This document shows, in pieces, positions 43,963 to 52,830 of a DNA stretch of 56,037 nucleotides. The translations under genes and the position numbers were made by a program. Source of the stretch: Verrucomicrobiota bacterium. GTDB lineage: Bacteria > Verrucomicrobiota > Verrucomicrobiia > Verrucomicrobiales > DEV007. Below the pieces are notes generated by a model. The model ran no database searches, was not told the origin of the DNA, and saw nothing but the letters and a program-made list of their open reading frames with translations. Position 1 is the first letter of the stretch. Every line of letters starts with the position of its first letter. Location of the stretch: positions 1-56,037 of the forward strand of contig PKCI01000006.1 in the NCBI GenBank assembly GCA_002862135.1, read 5' to 3'.

Positions 43963-45963
43963 CTACGACGAGAGCATTTCTTTCATCTGCTCGAAATAAT
44001 CCGAGGCAAAATCGTTATCCGCCGGAGTCGCTTCAATCGTCTTATGATCGGTCTCGATAATCTCCTCCTCAGCGAGTTCCCTAAAAAATGAACTCGGCTG
44101 ACAAGGCAGCTTATCGCCGTAACGTCGACGGCTGTGACACCAGGAGATTGTCAAATCCTGCTTTGCCCGGGTAATAGCGACATAAAAGAGGCGGCGTTCC
44201 TCGTCACGGTTGCCTTCATCCACTGACCTGGAGTGCGGCATGATTCCGTCCTCGAGACCGATCATGAAACAAACCGGGAACTCGAGCCCTTTTGACGCAT
44301 GCATCGTTATCAGGGACACGCCCTGCTCGCCTTCTTCAGCCTCCTCCTTGTCCTGCATCAGCGCCACACTGTCGAGGAATCCACGCAACCCCCGCTTGGA
44401 CTTGGATACGTGGGTGTGGATACTCTCGATCAACTCCGAGACGTTGCGGCAGCGATTATCAACCTCCTCCTGTGACTTGCAGTTTTTCTTGAGGAACTCG
44501 TCGTAGTTGATCTCCTTGAGCAATTCCTCCGTCATCGCCGCGTAATTGGCCGAATCGGTATTAGCGACATCAGCATACTTGTTGATGAAGTCAGTGAAAT
44601 TCACGATCGCTTTTTGAGCCCGCGAAGTCAGCGTGGAGAGGAATTGAAAGTCATTGAGCGTTTCCCAAACACTCATCTTGTGATCAATGCTGAACTGGGT
44701 TGCAAGGGCAATAGTTCCCTGCCCGATCCCTCGCGCCGGAGTGGCGATAACCCTCAGGAGACTGACATCGTCGTCGTGGTTGAGGAAAAGATACAAATAA
44801 GCCAACACGTCCTTAATTTCGCGACGCTCGAAGAATGATTGACCGCCAATCAGCTTGTAGGGAATCTCCGCTTCCCGCAGCGCTTCCTCCATCAGGCGCG
44901 ATTGCGAGTTCATGCGAAACAGAATGGCAATGTCTTCGTAGCGATGCCGATTAATACGATGGCATTCAAGGATTTCACCAATAACCCATTCCGCTTCGGT
45001 TTCAGCGTCAGGCATTGCGACGAGACGAATTTTTTCACCTTCCCCCAGGCTGCTCCATAGCGCCTTCTCACGGCGATCGATGTTGTGGCGAATGACCCCG
45101 TTTGCAAGACGAAGGATACGGTTGGTGGAGCGATAATTTTCCTCAAGCTTGACGATCTTTGGGTTTTTGAAAAAACGCTCAAAGTCGAGAATGTTGGAAA
45201 TCTCCGCCCCTCGCCAACCGTAAATACTCTGGTCATCGTCACCCACCACGCAGATATTCTGCTCTGGCCCAACGAGGAGGCGCAGGAGATCCATTTGGAG
45301 GTGATTTGTATCCTGAAATTCATCCACCATGATGAAGCGAAATTTCTGCTGCCATGCTCGCTGGATGTCCGGATTTTCCTCCAGCCCCTTCACTGCAAGG
45401 ATCAGTAAGTCATCAAAGTCGACCGCGTTGAGTTGCTTCAGTTCCGCCTGATAGGTCCGGTAGATTTCACTGATGACCGAGTCCTCATTGTCGCTGACCG
45501 GTCGCCCCATATTCTTAGCCTGGCTGATCAGCATGTTTGCCATCTTGGCGTCCATGCTCTCGTCTTTGCCGATTTTGCGCACGATGATGCGTTTGAGCAG
45601 CCCAATCTGGTCACTTTGTGTGTAGATTGAGAAAGACTTCTTATAGCCAAGGCGCTCGATACAGCTTCGCAGGATGCGAACGCACAAACTGTGAAAGGTA
45701 GAAAACGTCACGTCCTCCGCCATGCCCTTTTCCACCATATCGCCAACGCGCTCAAGCATCTCGTTAGCCGCCTTGTTCGTGAATGTCACGGCAAGAATCT
45801 GCCCGCCCGGGATATCGTTGTAGAGCATATGGGCAATTCGGGTCGTCACGACACGAGTCTTGCCGGTCCCGGCTCCTGCGAGAATCAGGACGGGGCCATA
45901 GATTTGCTCAGCAGCAGCACGTTGGGGCGGGTTCAGGGCCAGAAGGCCCTCCTTGACGAACAT
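43963..45963 (-). CDS. Superfamily 1 DNA helicase, PcrA/UvrD/Rep type
   Basis: The product has 666 residues from the ATG at 45963 (MFVKEGLLALNPPQRAAAEQ). An upstream frame to 46014 is less likely. Motifs seen: Q motif LNPPQRAAAE, Walker A GAGTGKTRVVTTRIA, motif II MVDEFQDTNHLQ, motif III VVGDDDQSIYGWRGAE, motif IV/V (VSLITMHASKGLEFPVCFMI) and motif VI YVAITRAKQDLTIS. It unwinds DNA in repair and replication restart. The C-terminus lacks the acidic tail of some UvrD proteins. The gene is monocistronic, downstream of DUF4870. Confidence 0.92.
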   Translation of the reverse strand: MFVKEGLLALNPPQRAAAEQIYGPVLILAGAGTGKTRVVTTRIAHMLYNDIPGGQILAVTFTNKAANEMLERVGDMVEKGMAEDVTFSTFHSLCVRILRSCIERLGYKKSFSIYTQSDQIGLLKRIIVRKIGKDESMDAKMANMLISQAKNMGRPVSDNEDSVISEIYRTYQAELKQLNAVDFDDLLILAVKGLEENPDIQRAWQQKFRFIMVDEFQDTNHLQMDLLRLLVGPEQNICVVGDDDQSIYGWRGAEISNILDFERFFKNPKIVKLEENYRSTNRILRLANGVIRHNIDRREKALWSSLGEGEKIRLVAMPDAETEAEWVIGEILECHRINRHRYEDIAILFRMNSQSRLMEEALREAEIPYKLIGGQSFFERREIKDVLAYLYLFLNHDDDVSLLRVIATPARGIGQGTIALATQFSIDHKMSVWETLNDFQFLSTLTSRAQKAIVNFTDFINKYADVANTDSANYAAMTEELLKEINYDEFLKKNCKSQEEVDNRCRNVSELIESIHTHVSKSKRGLRGFLDSVALMQDKEEAEEGEQGVSLITMHASKGLEFPVCFMIGLEDGIMPHSRSVDEGNRDEERRLFYVAITRAKQDLTISWCHSRRRYGDKLPCQPSSFFRELAEEEIIETDHKTIEATPADNDFASDYFEQMKEMLSS

Positions 45964-46057
45964 GGTTGAGAAAGGAGACGGGTGCGGAATTGAAAGGCAG
46001 GTTGGTCCGGGCACCCTTCATCGGGACACCCGATATCACTCCCGTCAGCCGCACTAA

Positions 46058-46612
46058 TCACGTGATCAGTCGCAAGCAGAACGGGTATCGATAGATGATA
46101 CCCTTGTTGGCCTCAAGTCCACCAAGAATCGCTAAAATCAGGTTCCCAACGACGACAACGGGCCAGAGAAGCGGGGCCACGCACCCTCCGACAAAGGGAA
46201 TCAACCCGGCCGCCGAAGCGACTGCCAAAGCGATGATCACCGTAATCTGGAAATTTATCGCTTCCTTGCCCTGGTCTTGGACAAAGGGGCTCTCGTCTTT
46301 CTTGATCAACCAGATCAAAAGCGGCCCGAGGATATAGGTAATACCGCCGAGAAGGTGAACCAGCATTCCCATCGTTTTCTCGTCTGTAGCCGAAAGAGTC
46401 CCCCTTTCGAGAACGTTGGAAGATCTGGCAGCCAACTCGGGCGGTGCTTCAACCGTATCTCCCGAGTCAGGAGCATCCGCGGACTCAGGCACTCCGTCGT
46501 CGGCCGGCGCCTCGTCTTCGCCGGAAGAGACCTCCTCCGACTCCATGGGTGGTGGGGTTTCGTCTTTGGGAGAATCTTCCTTCTTAGGATTAGTTGGATC
46601 CTGCTCACTCAT
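46058..46612 (-). CDS. DUF4870 membrane protein with acidic N-terminal tail
   Basis: The product has 184 residues. The first 75 are acidic, Pro- and Ser-rich and low complexity (KKEDSPKDETPPPMESEEVS). The rest matches DUF4870 (Tic20-like), with MGMLVHLLGGITYILGPLLI, a FVQDQGKEAINFQITV segment and ending SGGL-like GGLEANKGIIYRYPFCLRLI. It has three membrane helices. It is inner-membrane and of unknown role. The gene lies upstream of the helicase with a 94-bp gap. Confidence 0.85.
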   Translation of the reverse strand: MSEQDPTNPKKEDSPKDETPPPMESEEVSSGEDEAPADDGVPESADAPDSGDTVEAPPELAARSSNVLERGTLSATDEKTMGMLVHLLGGITYILGPLLIWLIKKDESPFVQDQGKEAINFQITVIIALAVASAAGLIPFVGGCVAPLLWPVVVVGNLILAILGGLEANKGIIYRYPFCLRLIT

Positions 46613-46740
46613 AGTGACCTTTTAGTGAGTTTACACGATGGTAATCAAGAAAATAGAGGGCTACTTCATTCTCCCATTTCGCCTTCCAAAACGTTGATCT
46701 CAATCGCTCTTCTTTCTAAAGTTTCAACCCCTCGCCCTGA

Positions 46741-46848
46741 ATGAAAATCCTCGTTGTCTCCGATATCCATTATAGCCTCAGCCATCTACTGACAAGCGAC
46801 TATCAGGATTGGTCATTGAGGAAAAGAGTTCCACGGTATCCACCATAG
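46741..46848 (+). pseudogene. Remnant of a metallophosphoesterase gene
   Basis: An ATG frame of 35 codons reads KILVVSDIHYSLSHLL and stops at 46846-46848. The D-x-H start motif of calcineurin-like phosphoesterases and the usual first strand are intact, but no GD or GNH motif follows in any frame before 46957. The gene was probably truncated. No Shine-Dalgarno is seen. The rest of this spacer, 46849-46957, shows no structure. Confidence 0.55.
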
Positions 46849-46957
46849 CGCGAATAGGGATACGACTGAGGGATTCGCACTCCACGATCGACAGATCCTC
46901 TGCCGGTCAAACAACTACCGCGCTTACGAAGGCGCTATAACTCGGTTGAATCGCAGT

Positions 46958-47395
46958 CTAAATCTCGGAACCAAGCTCCATCCCGTATTCAGTGACAAAC
47001 TCACAGAACGGGAACCCTCCTCCGAGGCGACGAATCTCGGCCATCATGAACTCATCTTGAAACTCCAGGACCGGTTCACCGATCAAGGTTTCGCGAACTC
47101 CTTCTGCGAGATCGTCATCATCAATGAGCCCACAGGTGGTCTCGAGGCCCTCCGGATTAAAATAGTTTCTACCCAGCTCCCGGGTCCGAAACGCAACCAA
47201 AGCTAAGAGCGACTGGTTTATCTTGATCCGGATCAACCCCGAGTCACCCCAATACTCGTTTCCTTGGATCTCTGCCGAAGGACCTGAGAAGACAAACAGC
47301 ATGGCGTAAAAACCGAACTCAACACGGCTTGCGTGTGGAGCGCTCCGGAAACCATAGCGAAAGTTAAGAAATACGAAAAGATATTTCGCGATCAA
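46958..47395 (-). CDS. Hypothetical protein
   Basis: The product has 145 residues from a TTG at 47395, or 114 from the ATG at 47302. The sequence is typical of a soluble globular protein (RIKINQSLLALVAFRTRELG, GLIDDDDLAEGVRETLIGEP) with many Phe and acidic residues. No family is recognised and no signal peptide is clear in the short form. The long form begins with a hydrophobic segment (IAKYLFVFLNFRYG). It lies downstream of queC on the same strand. Confidence 0.5.
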   Translation of the reverse strand: MIAKYLFVFLNFRYGFRSAPHASRVEFGFYAMLFVFSGPSAEIQGNEYWGDSGLIRIKINQSLLALVAFRTRELGRNYFNPEGLETTCGLIDDDDLAEGVRETLIGEPVLEFQDEFMMAEIRRLGGGFPFCEFVTEYGMELGSEI

Positions 47396-47398
47396 AAT

Positions 47399-47479
47399 TT
47401 ACTCGCCCTGCGACACCCCTTTGAAAACTGCGAATAAGGCTGCCATCAGGACGCCGGCCATCACCAAGAGGATCCTCAC
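47399..47479 (-). CDS. Possible 26-residue membrane peptide
   Basis: A GTG frame ends at 47399 with TAA, just upstream of the hypothetical gene at 46958-47395. It reads RILLVMAGVLMAALFAVFKG then VSQGE, a single hydrophobic helix with a charged tail. No Shine-Dalgarno is present. It is listed because it fills the 122-bp gap below queC and has the look of a small membrane protein. Confidence 0.22.
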   Translation of the reverse strand: MRILLVMAGVLMAALFAVFKGVSQGE

Positions 47480-47517
47480 AATCCCACAGTTGCATGCCCC
47501 TCTATTTCAAGAGCCAG

Positions 47518-48177
47518 TTACTCCAAATAAACCGTTGGATCCTCCACTCCCGCGATCTCAAACGCTTCCTTGCGTTCAACGCAAGTGCCACACTTTCCGC
47601 AGTGTAATTCCACACCCTTGTAACACGACCAGGTCTGACTGAAATCGATTCCCAGTTCTGAACCTCTTGAGACAATATCCTCTTTTCGCTGATCAATGAA
47701 GGGGCGCAGCACCTTGACATCTGCGTAGGTCCCGGCGGTGATGGCTTCGGCCATCGGCTTCATGAAATCCTCCCGGCAATCCGGGTAAATCGCGTGATCA
47801 CCGGAATGCGCGGCAATCACCAGCCCGCCGGCTTTGATGCTTTCGGCAAAGCCGGCCGCGATCGCCATCATGATCCCGTTGCGAAACGGAACCACAGTCT
47901 GCTTCATGTTCTCGGCCTCGTAATGCCCCTCCGGAATTTCGCCCCCACTTTTGAGAAGATCACTTTCGAAAAGATCATCCACGAAGCTCAACGGTACGAC
48001 CTGGTGAAGTAGCCCCAGCTGCTCACAATGCCAGGCTGCCAGTGGTAGCTCCTTATGATTGTGCTTGGAACCGTAGTCAAAGCTCAGTCCTGCCACCACT
48101 TCATGCTCATCAGCAGCATGATACAGTGCGGTCACGGAATCCATCCCACCGCTAACCAGCACAACGACTTTCATCAA
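47518..48177 (-). CDS. queC: 7-cyano-7-deazaguanine synthase
   Basis: The product has 219 residues. It is an ATP-dependent enzyme that converts 7-carboxy-7-deazaguanine to preQ0. The PP-loop is VLVSGGMDSVTALYHA. The zinc-binding C-terminal motif is SCYKGVELHCGKCGTCVERK. The substrate region FRNGIMMAIAAGFAESI is typical. The start overlaps the queF stop by 4 bp (ATGA), so both are co-translated. QueD and QueE are not in the window. Confidence 0.96.
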   Translation of the reverse strand: MMKVVVLVSGGMDSVTALYHAADEHEVVAGLSFDYGSKHNHKELPLAAWHCEQLGLLHQVVPLSFVDDLFESDLLKSGGEIPEGHYEAENMKQTVVPFRNGIMMAIAAGFAESIKAGGLVIAAHSGDHAIYPDCREDFMKPMAEAITAGTYADVKVLRPFIDQRKEDIVSRGSELGIDFSQTWSCYKGVELHCGKCGTCVERKEAFEIAGVEDPTVYLE

Positions 48178-48608
48178 ATCTCGTCGTCAGTTCCCCGGTC
48201 TGGAAACGCCGCCGTCACTGTCAGTTGGATACCGCCACGGGGAGAGAACTTCCCGCTCACAATCATCCGTCGCGGCGAGCAGGCACCAGACAGATCATCG
48301 AGGACACGATTCACGATATCCTCGTTGAATGAGGGCGTGTTACGGTAAGACGCGAGATAGTATTTCAGAGACTTGGTCTCAATGCACTTTTCGCCGGGGA
48401 CATAGCGAATATTGAGATGCGCTGTGTCCGGCTGCCCCGTCACCGGGCAAACCGAACTAAATTCCGGATAGTCCAGCTCGATCCAGTAATTGCGTTCCCG
48501 ATTGCGATTCGGAAACACCTCGAGAGTCGCCTCTTCGGGCGTCACCGGGAGGCGGTTCTCGCTGTTACCTAACAGGGTTAAGTCCTTAACTTGAGAGGGT
48601 TCACTCAT
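48174..48608 (-). CDS. queF: NADPH-dependent 7-cyano-7-deazaguanine reductase, short type
   Basis: The product has 144 residues from the ATG at 48608. A frame to 48692 adds an implausible basic tail. It reduces preQ0 to preQ1. The catalytic Cys and neighbouring block are in FSSVCPVTGQPDTAHLNIRY, with the following EKCIETKSLKYYLASYR (E-S-K-S-L-K type motif) and NTPSFNEDI. The length and single domain indicate the unimodular T-fold QueF. It forms an operon with queC. No preQ1 riboswitch pattern was recognised in the 137 bp upstream. Confidence 0.93.
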   Translation of the reverse strand: MSEPSQVKDLTLLGNSENRLPVTPEEATLEVFPNRNRERNYWIELDYPEFSSVCPVTGQPDTAHLNIRYVPGEKCIETKSLKYYLASYRNTPSFNEDIVNRVLDDLSGACSPRRMIVSGKFSPRGGIQLTVTAAFPDRGTDDEI

Positions 48609-48744
48609 AACTCTGAAAATTCTTCGGCATCCAGAACGTTCGCAGCCAGACAGGAACTTGGCTTTTCGAGACTTCGCCGCGCTACGAACCAACTCGCTCC
48701 AGCCAAGGAAATCAACTAATCTCTGATCCCGAAGTCTCGGGCTC

Positions 48745-49815
48745 CTATTGTGATCTCACCACAATTTCCACTCGCCGGTTCAGGGCCTGGGCATCCTTGT
48801 CGCCCTCTGTCGAAACAATAGGACGATCCTTGCCCAACCCAACCACCTCGACGTTGGCGTCGTTAATTCGTAACTTACCTACGAGCCAGTTTCGAACAGC
48901 CTGAGCGCGTTTGAGAGAAAGGTCCCGGTTATAGTCTTCCCCGCCAAAACTGTCGGTGTGCCCCTCAATGATAAAGATCGCGTTCGGATTCGTCTGCACC
49001 ACGAAGGCCAGTTTCATCATGCTGAGGTGAGCAGACTCCTTCAGCTCAAATTCGTTGTATTCAAAAAGAATATCAGTTGGCAGAGCGATCTTCTCTTCGC
49101 CGGGAGGCAATCCGCCGGTTCGCGACACAAGATCATCGAGGCTGGAGTAGCCCTCAATAAAAATATCGGCATCATTACCAAAAGCCTTAGCTGCAGCGCT
49201 CTGAAAAAATTCGTCAGTATCCACTGTCTCGGAGAGGTCGTCTGTCGAGCTTAGCTCAAGAATGGGTTGATTGTTAGACACCGTTGCCGTCGAATCGATC
49301 AGCTTGTTGCGCATCTCAGCGAGATCCTTCGTAAGCATTTCCGCAGCCGAAATGTCGATGCCCGCCGCCATATTTAGGACTTCGCCCGGCTTATTCGGCA
49401 CCTCCGGTGCCTCACCGGAAAACATCTTCGGCGTTTCAATCGGAGCGAGACGAATCGGCTCGTCCTTCATCTTTTCCATCAGGTCGAACTCATCGAGCGA
49501 TTTGTCGACCATGTCGAGGTGGCTTAGTTTTTCCGGCTCGATCGGCTTGTCGTCCGAAATGAACGGTTCATCAAGCAACTCATTGAGCTTGTCCTGGTCG
49601 ATTGTGAGTTGTTCTTTCTTCATGCGAAAGACAACCTCCTCACTTTCGAAAGCTCTTTCTTTCCGCTTGATATGACCAAGCATCACATAGAGGACGATGT
49701 GCACGACCAAGGAAATAAAGATGGCGAGCAGAACCCACCAACCAATGTTGCGGGTTTCTACCTTGAACACCGACTTACTGTTTGCGGCCGGGTGCCAGTC
49801 ATAGCTTGAGGACAT
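48745..49815 (-). CDS. Inner-membrane-anchored OmpA-domain protein
   Basis: The product has 356 residues. An N-terminal membrane helix (GWWVLLAIFISLVVHIVLYV) is followed by a long acidic, helical periplasmic spacer (about 50-240). The C-terminal OmpA peptidoglycan-binding domain contains TDILFEYNEFELKESAHLSM, FIIEGHTDSFGGEDYN and SLKRAQAVRNWLVG, and ends NRRVEIVVRS. The Asp and Arg that bind diaminopimelate are in the HTDSFG and NRRVE positions. It may link the envelope or act with Tol/Exb-type motors. It is divergent from the LMF-like gene. Confidence 0.85.
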   Translation of the reverse strand: MSSSYDWHPAANSKSVFKVETRNIGWWVLLAIFISLVVHIVLYVMLGHIKRKERAFESEEVVFRMKKEQLTIDQDKLNELLDEPFISDDKPIEPEKLSHLDMVDKSLDEFDLMEKMKDEPIRLAPIETPKMFSGEAPEVPNKPGEVLNMAAGIDISAAEMLTKDLAEMRNKLIDSTATVSNNQPILELSSTDDLSETVDTDEFFQSAAAKAFGNDADIFIEGYSSLDDLVSRTGGLPPGEEKIALPTDILFEYNEFELKESAHLSMMKLAFVVQTNPNAIFIIEGHTDSFGGEDYNRDLSLKRAQAVRNWLVGKLRINDANVEVVGLGKDRPIVSTEGDKDAQALNRRVEIVVRSQ

Positions 49816-49919
49816 CAGCAGAAAGAAAGCGTAAATCGCGCTAGTAGAATATGTTAATCCACTTTTGAGGTTTCAGCAAAGCCTGACTCCCGCTATAAAC
49901 TTCGGTTCAATTCCCCGAG

Positions 49920-51500
49920 GTGAAAACACCCACAATCCAGACCCTACTTGGCTTTGACACCGATCAGCACCGCATCGGACGGTCGCTTTTTATCCGCGGG
50001 CTCGGGCTGATTTACCTTGTCGCCATTATCTCCTGGTGGATTCAGGTCATCATACTGGTGGGAGAAAGCGGGCTCATTCCTGCAGAAAAATTCCTCGAGC
50101 TCGTCGATTCGCGTCTTTCCCAAACCGGCCAGAGCCCCTTCTTCGCCATTCCCAATATTTTCTGGTGGATCGGCGCTTCCGATCTCGCGCTCCATTTCGC
50201 CTGCGGACTTGGTGTGGCTCTTGCCGTTTCCGTGATCCTCGGACGCCTCACCGGACCTGCACTTGCAGGGCTTTGGATCATATACCTCTCACTGCTCAAC
50301 ACCGGTGGAGTGTTCATGAGTTTTCAGTGGGACATTCTCCTGCTTGAAGTTGGATTCATGGCCTGCTTTCTCGCCGACTGGAGATGTCATTCTCCCTTCC
50401 GGAATCCACGACCACTCAACCTCGTCAACCGCATTGCCCTGGTCTGGGCCTGGATACTCGTGGGCAAACTGATTTTCTTCTCGGGATGGGTGAAACTCGC
50501 CTGGGCCACCCCTGACTACCCCGAATGGTGGCCAGAGCACTCGGCGATGACCTACCACTACATGACCCAGCCCATCCCAACGTGGACAGCCTGGTGGGCC
50601 CATCAACTGCCTGAAGGAATCCAGAAGGCGTCCATCTGGCCCATGTATTTTGTCGAGCTGGTGCTCCCCTTCTTCATCATCCTGGGGCGTTTTGGACGAC
50701 TTATGGCAGCCATCGGATTCGCCGGGCTCATGCTGCTGATTCTCGCCACAGGTAACTACACCTACTTCAACTGGCTCACCATCGTGCTTTGCCTGCCCCT
50801 CGTTCACGATCGCTGCTGGCCCAATCGGCACCACCAATGGCTCAAGCTTGGGAAACCGGAGAAAAAGGATCGACCTTCGCGCCGCCGGGTCATCATCCAG
50901 CTCTCCTGCACCGCGCCGGTTTTCCTGCTTATGTTGCTGCTTAATCTCCAGATCATCATGGGCGATCTGCACCGGGCACCGCTGCCGACCCTGAAAAAAG
51001 ATCTCACTCCTGCTTGGCTCGACCAGCTTCGTGCCTCAACCTCTGCTTTCCACCTCGCCTCCGGATATGGGTTGTTTCGCACCATGACCACCGATCGTCC
51101 CGAGATCATTTTCGAGGGAAGCCGCAACGGTCTTACCTGGCAGGCCTACGACTTCGGGTGGAAGGTCGACGAACTCAACGCCCGCCCCAAGTTTGTCGCC
51201 CCCCACCAGCCTCGCATCGCCTGGCAACTTTGGTTTGCGGCCCTCGAGCGCCAGTTCTCTCCCCAGAGCCGAAACGCAGGCTGGGTTAAAGCGCTCGTCC
51301 TCAAGTTGCTCAACGGCGACGACAGTATTGCACCGTTGCTACGGCACAACCCATTCCCGGATCATCCCCCGAAATACATCCGGGCCCGACTCTTTCTCTA
51401 TGAATTCACCACAATCGCGGAACGAAAACAAACTGGCGACTGGTGGAAACGGCGGGCATCGGGTATGTATATTGCACCAGTCAGTCTCCCTCCCTCTTGA
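49920..51500 (+). CDS. Lipase maturation factor (LMF1-like) membrane protein
   Basis: The product has 526 residues from a GTG. It is multi-pass, with hydrophobic segments including GLIYLVAIISWWIQVIILVG, ALAGLWIIYLSLLNTGGVFM and YFVELVLPFFIILGRFG. Typical family features are FQWDILLLEVGFMACFLA and the H-x-x-YTYFNWLTIVLCLPL region. The soluble C-terminal half contains EIIFEGSRNGLTWQAYDF and PHQPRIAWQLWFAALE. In vertebrates LMF1 is an ER protein needed for lipase folding. Bacterial members are uncharacterised. The stop overlaps the start of the next gene by 1 nt (TGATG), so the two are coupled. Confidence 0.85.
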   Translation: MKTPTIQTLLGFDTDQHRIGRSLFIRGLGLIYLVAIISWWIQVIILVGESGLIPAEKFLELVDSRLSQTGQSPFFAIPNIFWWIGASDLALHFACGLGVALAVSVILGRLTGPALAGLWIIYLSLLNTGGVFMSFQWDILLLEVGFMACFLADWRCHSPFRNPRPLNLVNRIALVWAWILVGKLIFFSGWVKLAWATPDYPEWWPEHSAMTYHYMTQPIPTWTAWWAHQLPEGIQKASIWPMYFVELVLPFFIILGRFGRLMAAIGFAGLMLLILATGNYTYFNWLTIVLCLPLVHDRCWPNRHHQWLKLGKPEKKDRPSRRRVIIQLSCTAPVFLLMLLLNLQIIMGDLHRAPLPTLKKDLTPAWLDQLRASTSAFHLASGYGLFRTMTTDRPEIIFEGSRNGLTWQAYDFGWKVDELNARPKFVAPHQPRIAWQLWFAALERQFSPQSRNAGWVKALVLKLLNGDDSIAPLLRHNPFPDHPPKYIRARLFLYEFTTIAERKQTGDWWKRRASGMYIAPVSLPPS

Positions 51501-52090
51501 TGAGCTCTCATGCTACTATCCGAATGAATCTTCAGCGCAACCGGCGCCCGATGGTTCATGCCCCGGTCGAACCGGCAGTCAGGATGGCAGAGGCGCCTCT
51601 CCCCCGGTTCACGAAGCTGAAAATCGATTTCACAATCACGTCGCTGCTCCCGTATTTTTCGCAATGGGTCGAGAAGCAGGAAAAGATCATCCTCCGCGAC
51701 GGACGCCCTCTCAGCGAGTGGGAAACCATGTGGGCTACCGAGGTTGGGGTAAAACGTCCTGACATGGTGCGAATCCTTCCCGTCCCTCATGTTCCCATGC
51801 CCGGCTCCTGGTTCTCTGAGCTCCTTGGCAATCTCTTCGGAGTTCTTTCGGAGGGACCCAATGGTATGGCCGTGAGCTATGGTATTTACCTTGAGGCAGC
51901 CCGGGCCACCAATCCTTCCCTTCTCGTTCACGAACTTACCCACGTGGCCCAGTTCGAACGCCTCGGCGGCATCGAACCCTATCTTCGTGAGTATCTTACC
52001 CAGTGCATTCGCGATGGCTACTGGGAAGCCGAACTGGAACATGAGGCCCGCGATGCAGCGGCCCCCTTTACCCGCCCTCCCGGCGGATAA
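51500..52090 (+). CDS. Putative zinc protein with HELTH motif, coupled to LMF-like protein
   Basis: The product has 196 residues from the ATG at 51500, which overlaps the previous stop (TGATG). HELTHVAQFERLGGIEPYLR contains the HExxH zinc motif (His144, Glu145, His148). The region EAELEHEARDAA downstream could supply a third ligand Glu. The Thr-His-Val-Ala-Gln context recalls DUF4157-like HE-x-x-HVxQ proteins, which are often inactive or processed. No signal peptide is seen, though the protein opens with a basic stretch. It could process or assist the LMF-like partner. The function is unknown. Confidence 0.6.
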   Translation: MSSHATIRMNLQRNRRPMVHAPVEPAVRMAEAPLPRFTKLKIDFTITSLLPYFSQWVEKQEKIILRDGRPLSEWETMWATEVGVKRPDMVRILPVPHVPMPGSWFSELLGNLFGVLSEGPNGMAVSYGIYLEAARATNPSLLVHELTHVAQFERLGGIEPYLREYLTQCIRDGYWEAELEHEARDAAAPFTRPPGG

Positions 52091-52335
52091 CCCTCCTTTG
52101 CCGGAGAAGATATCACCCCCATCTTCTTCGGCGACACTCTCTTTACCGGCATTTTCTTCTCAGCTTTTTTGAACGTTGGCTGTTCCACGCCGGGCTTCAA
52201 AAATTCCCGTATTGAAGCGTCATAACAAGGACAGGTGCTACCGGTTCAGCGACTTCTAGCGAGTTGCGCGTTTGTAGCCTCCGGGATTACTTCGCCACTT
52301 GTAATGCTTAAAGGAATCGGCCAGTGTAACGATGG

Positions 52336-52815
52336 ATGGAATCGCACGAAGTACTCAAGGAAGCATTCGATAGCCCTAACACCAGCCCTAAAGAGATTGC
52401 CTCTGAGCTGGGAATTTCGCTTTCCCTCGTTTACAAGTGGGCGCAGCCGAATACCGATACCGGATCCGGCAGCCGCAACCCTCTCGACCGGATTGCGGCA
52501 CTGATGGCTTTGACTCGTGATTCCGGCATCTGTGAGTGGCTCTGCCAGCAATCCGGCGGCTATTACGTGCGCAACCCCAAAAGCGCGTGCCAGGAAGGTT
52601 ACGAAGTCGTACCAGCAACTCATACGATCGTTCAGCAGTTTGCCGGCTTGCTGGATGTTGTGTCTCGCGCAGCCCAAGACAATAATATTACGCCCGATGA
52701 GTCTGCCGAAATCCGTGTTGTCTGGGATCGTCTCAAGGCCTATTGCGAGGGTTTTGTTCGCTGCTGTGAAGAGGGTGATTTCGAACAAATCCAGAAAGAC
52801 TTGAGCGAGTCATAG
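52336..52815 (+). CDS. Phage CII-like regulatory protein
   Basis: The product has 159 residues. A helix-turn-helix lies at about residues 17-36 (SPKEIASELGISLSLVYKWA). The rest (DRIAALMALTRDSGICEWLC and then YYVRNP) resembles the phage regulatory CII family found in Verrucomicrobia and proteobacterial phages. It ends 15 bp before alr, so both are probably on one transcript. A role in controlling alr or a larger set of genes is possible but unsupported. An ATG 4 bp upstream is in another frame. Confidence 0.65.
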   Translation: MESHEVLKEAFDSPNTSPKEIASELGISLSLVYKWAQPNTDTGSGSRNPLDRIAALMALTRDSGICEWLCQQSGGYYVRNPKSACQEGYEVVPATHTIVQQFAGLLDVVSRAAQDNNITPDESAEIRVVWDRLKAYCEGFVRCCEEGDFEQIQKDLSES

Positions 52816-52830
52816 CGTAGCCTCATCAAT

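Noticed and set aside
48609-48744. preQ1 riboswitch upstream of queF-queC
   Set aside because: No preQ1-I, II or III consensus was recognised. The only structure is a short CCCGA/TCGGG hairpin after the OmpA-domain gene.
50289-50972. 227-codon minus-strand ORF within the LMF-like gene
   Set aside because: Highly polar, Glu/Gly/His-rich product typical of the complement of a membrane-protein gene.
52018-52200. Minus-strand ORF of 60 codons after the HELTH protein
   Set aside because: Lys/Pro/Ser-rich low complexity and overlap with the real gene. The 245 bp between 52091 and 52335 otherwise show nothing recognisable.
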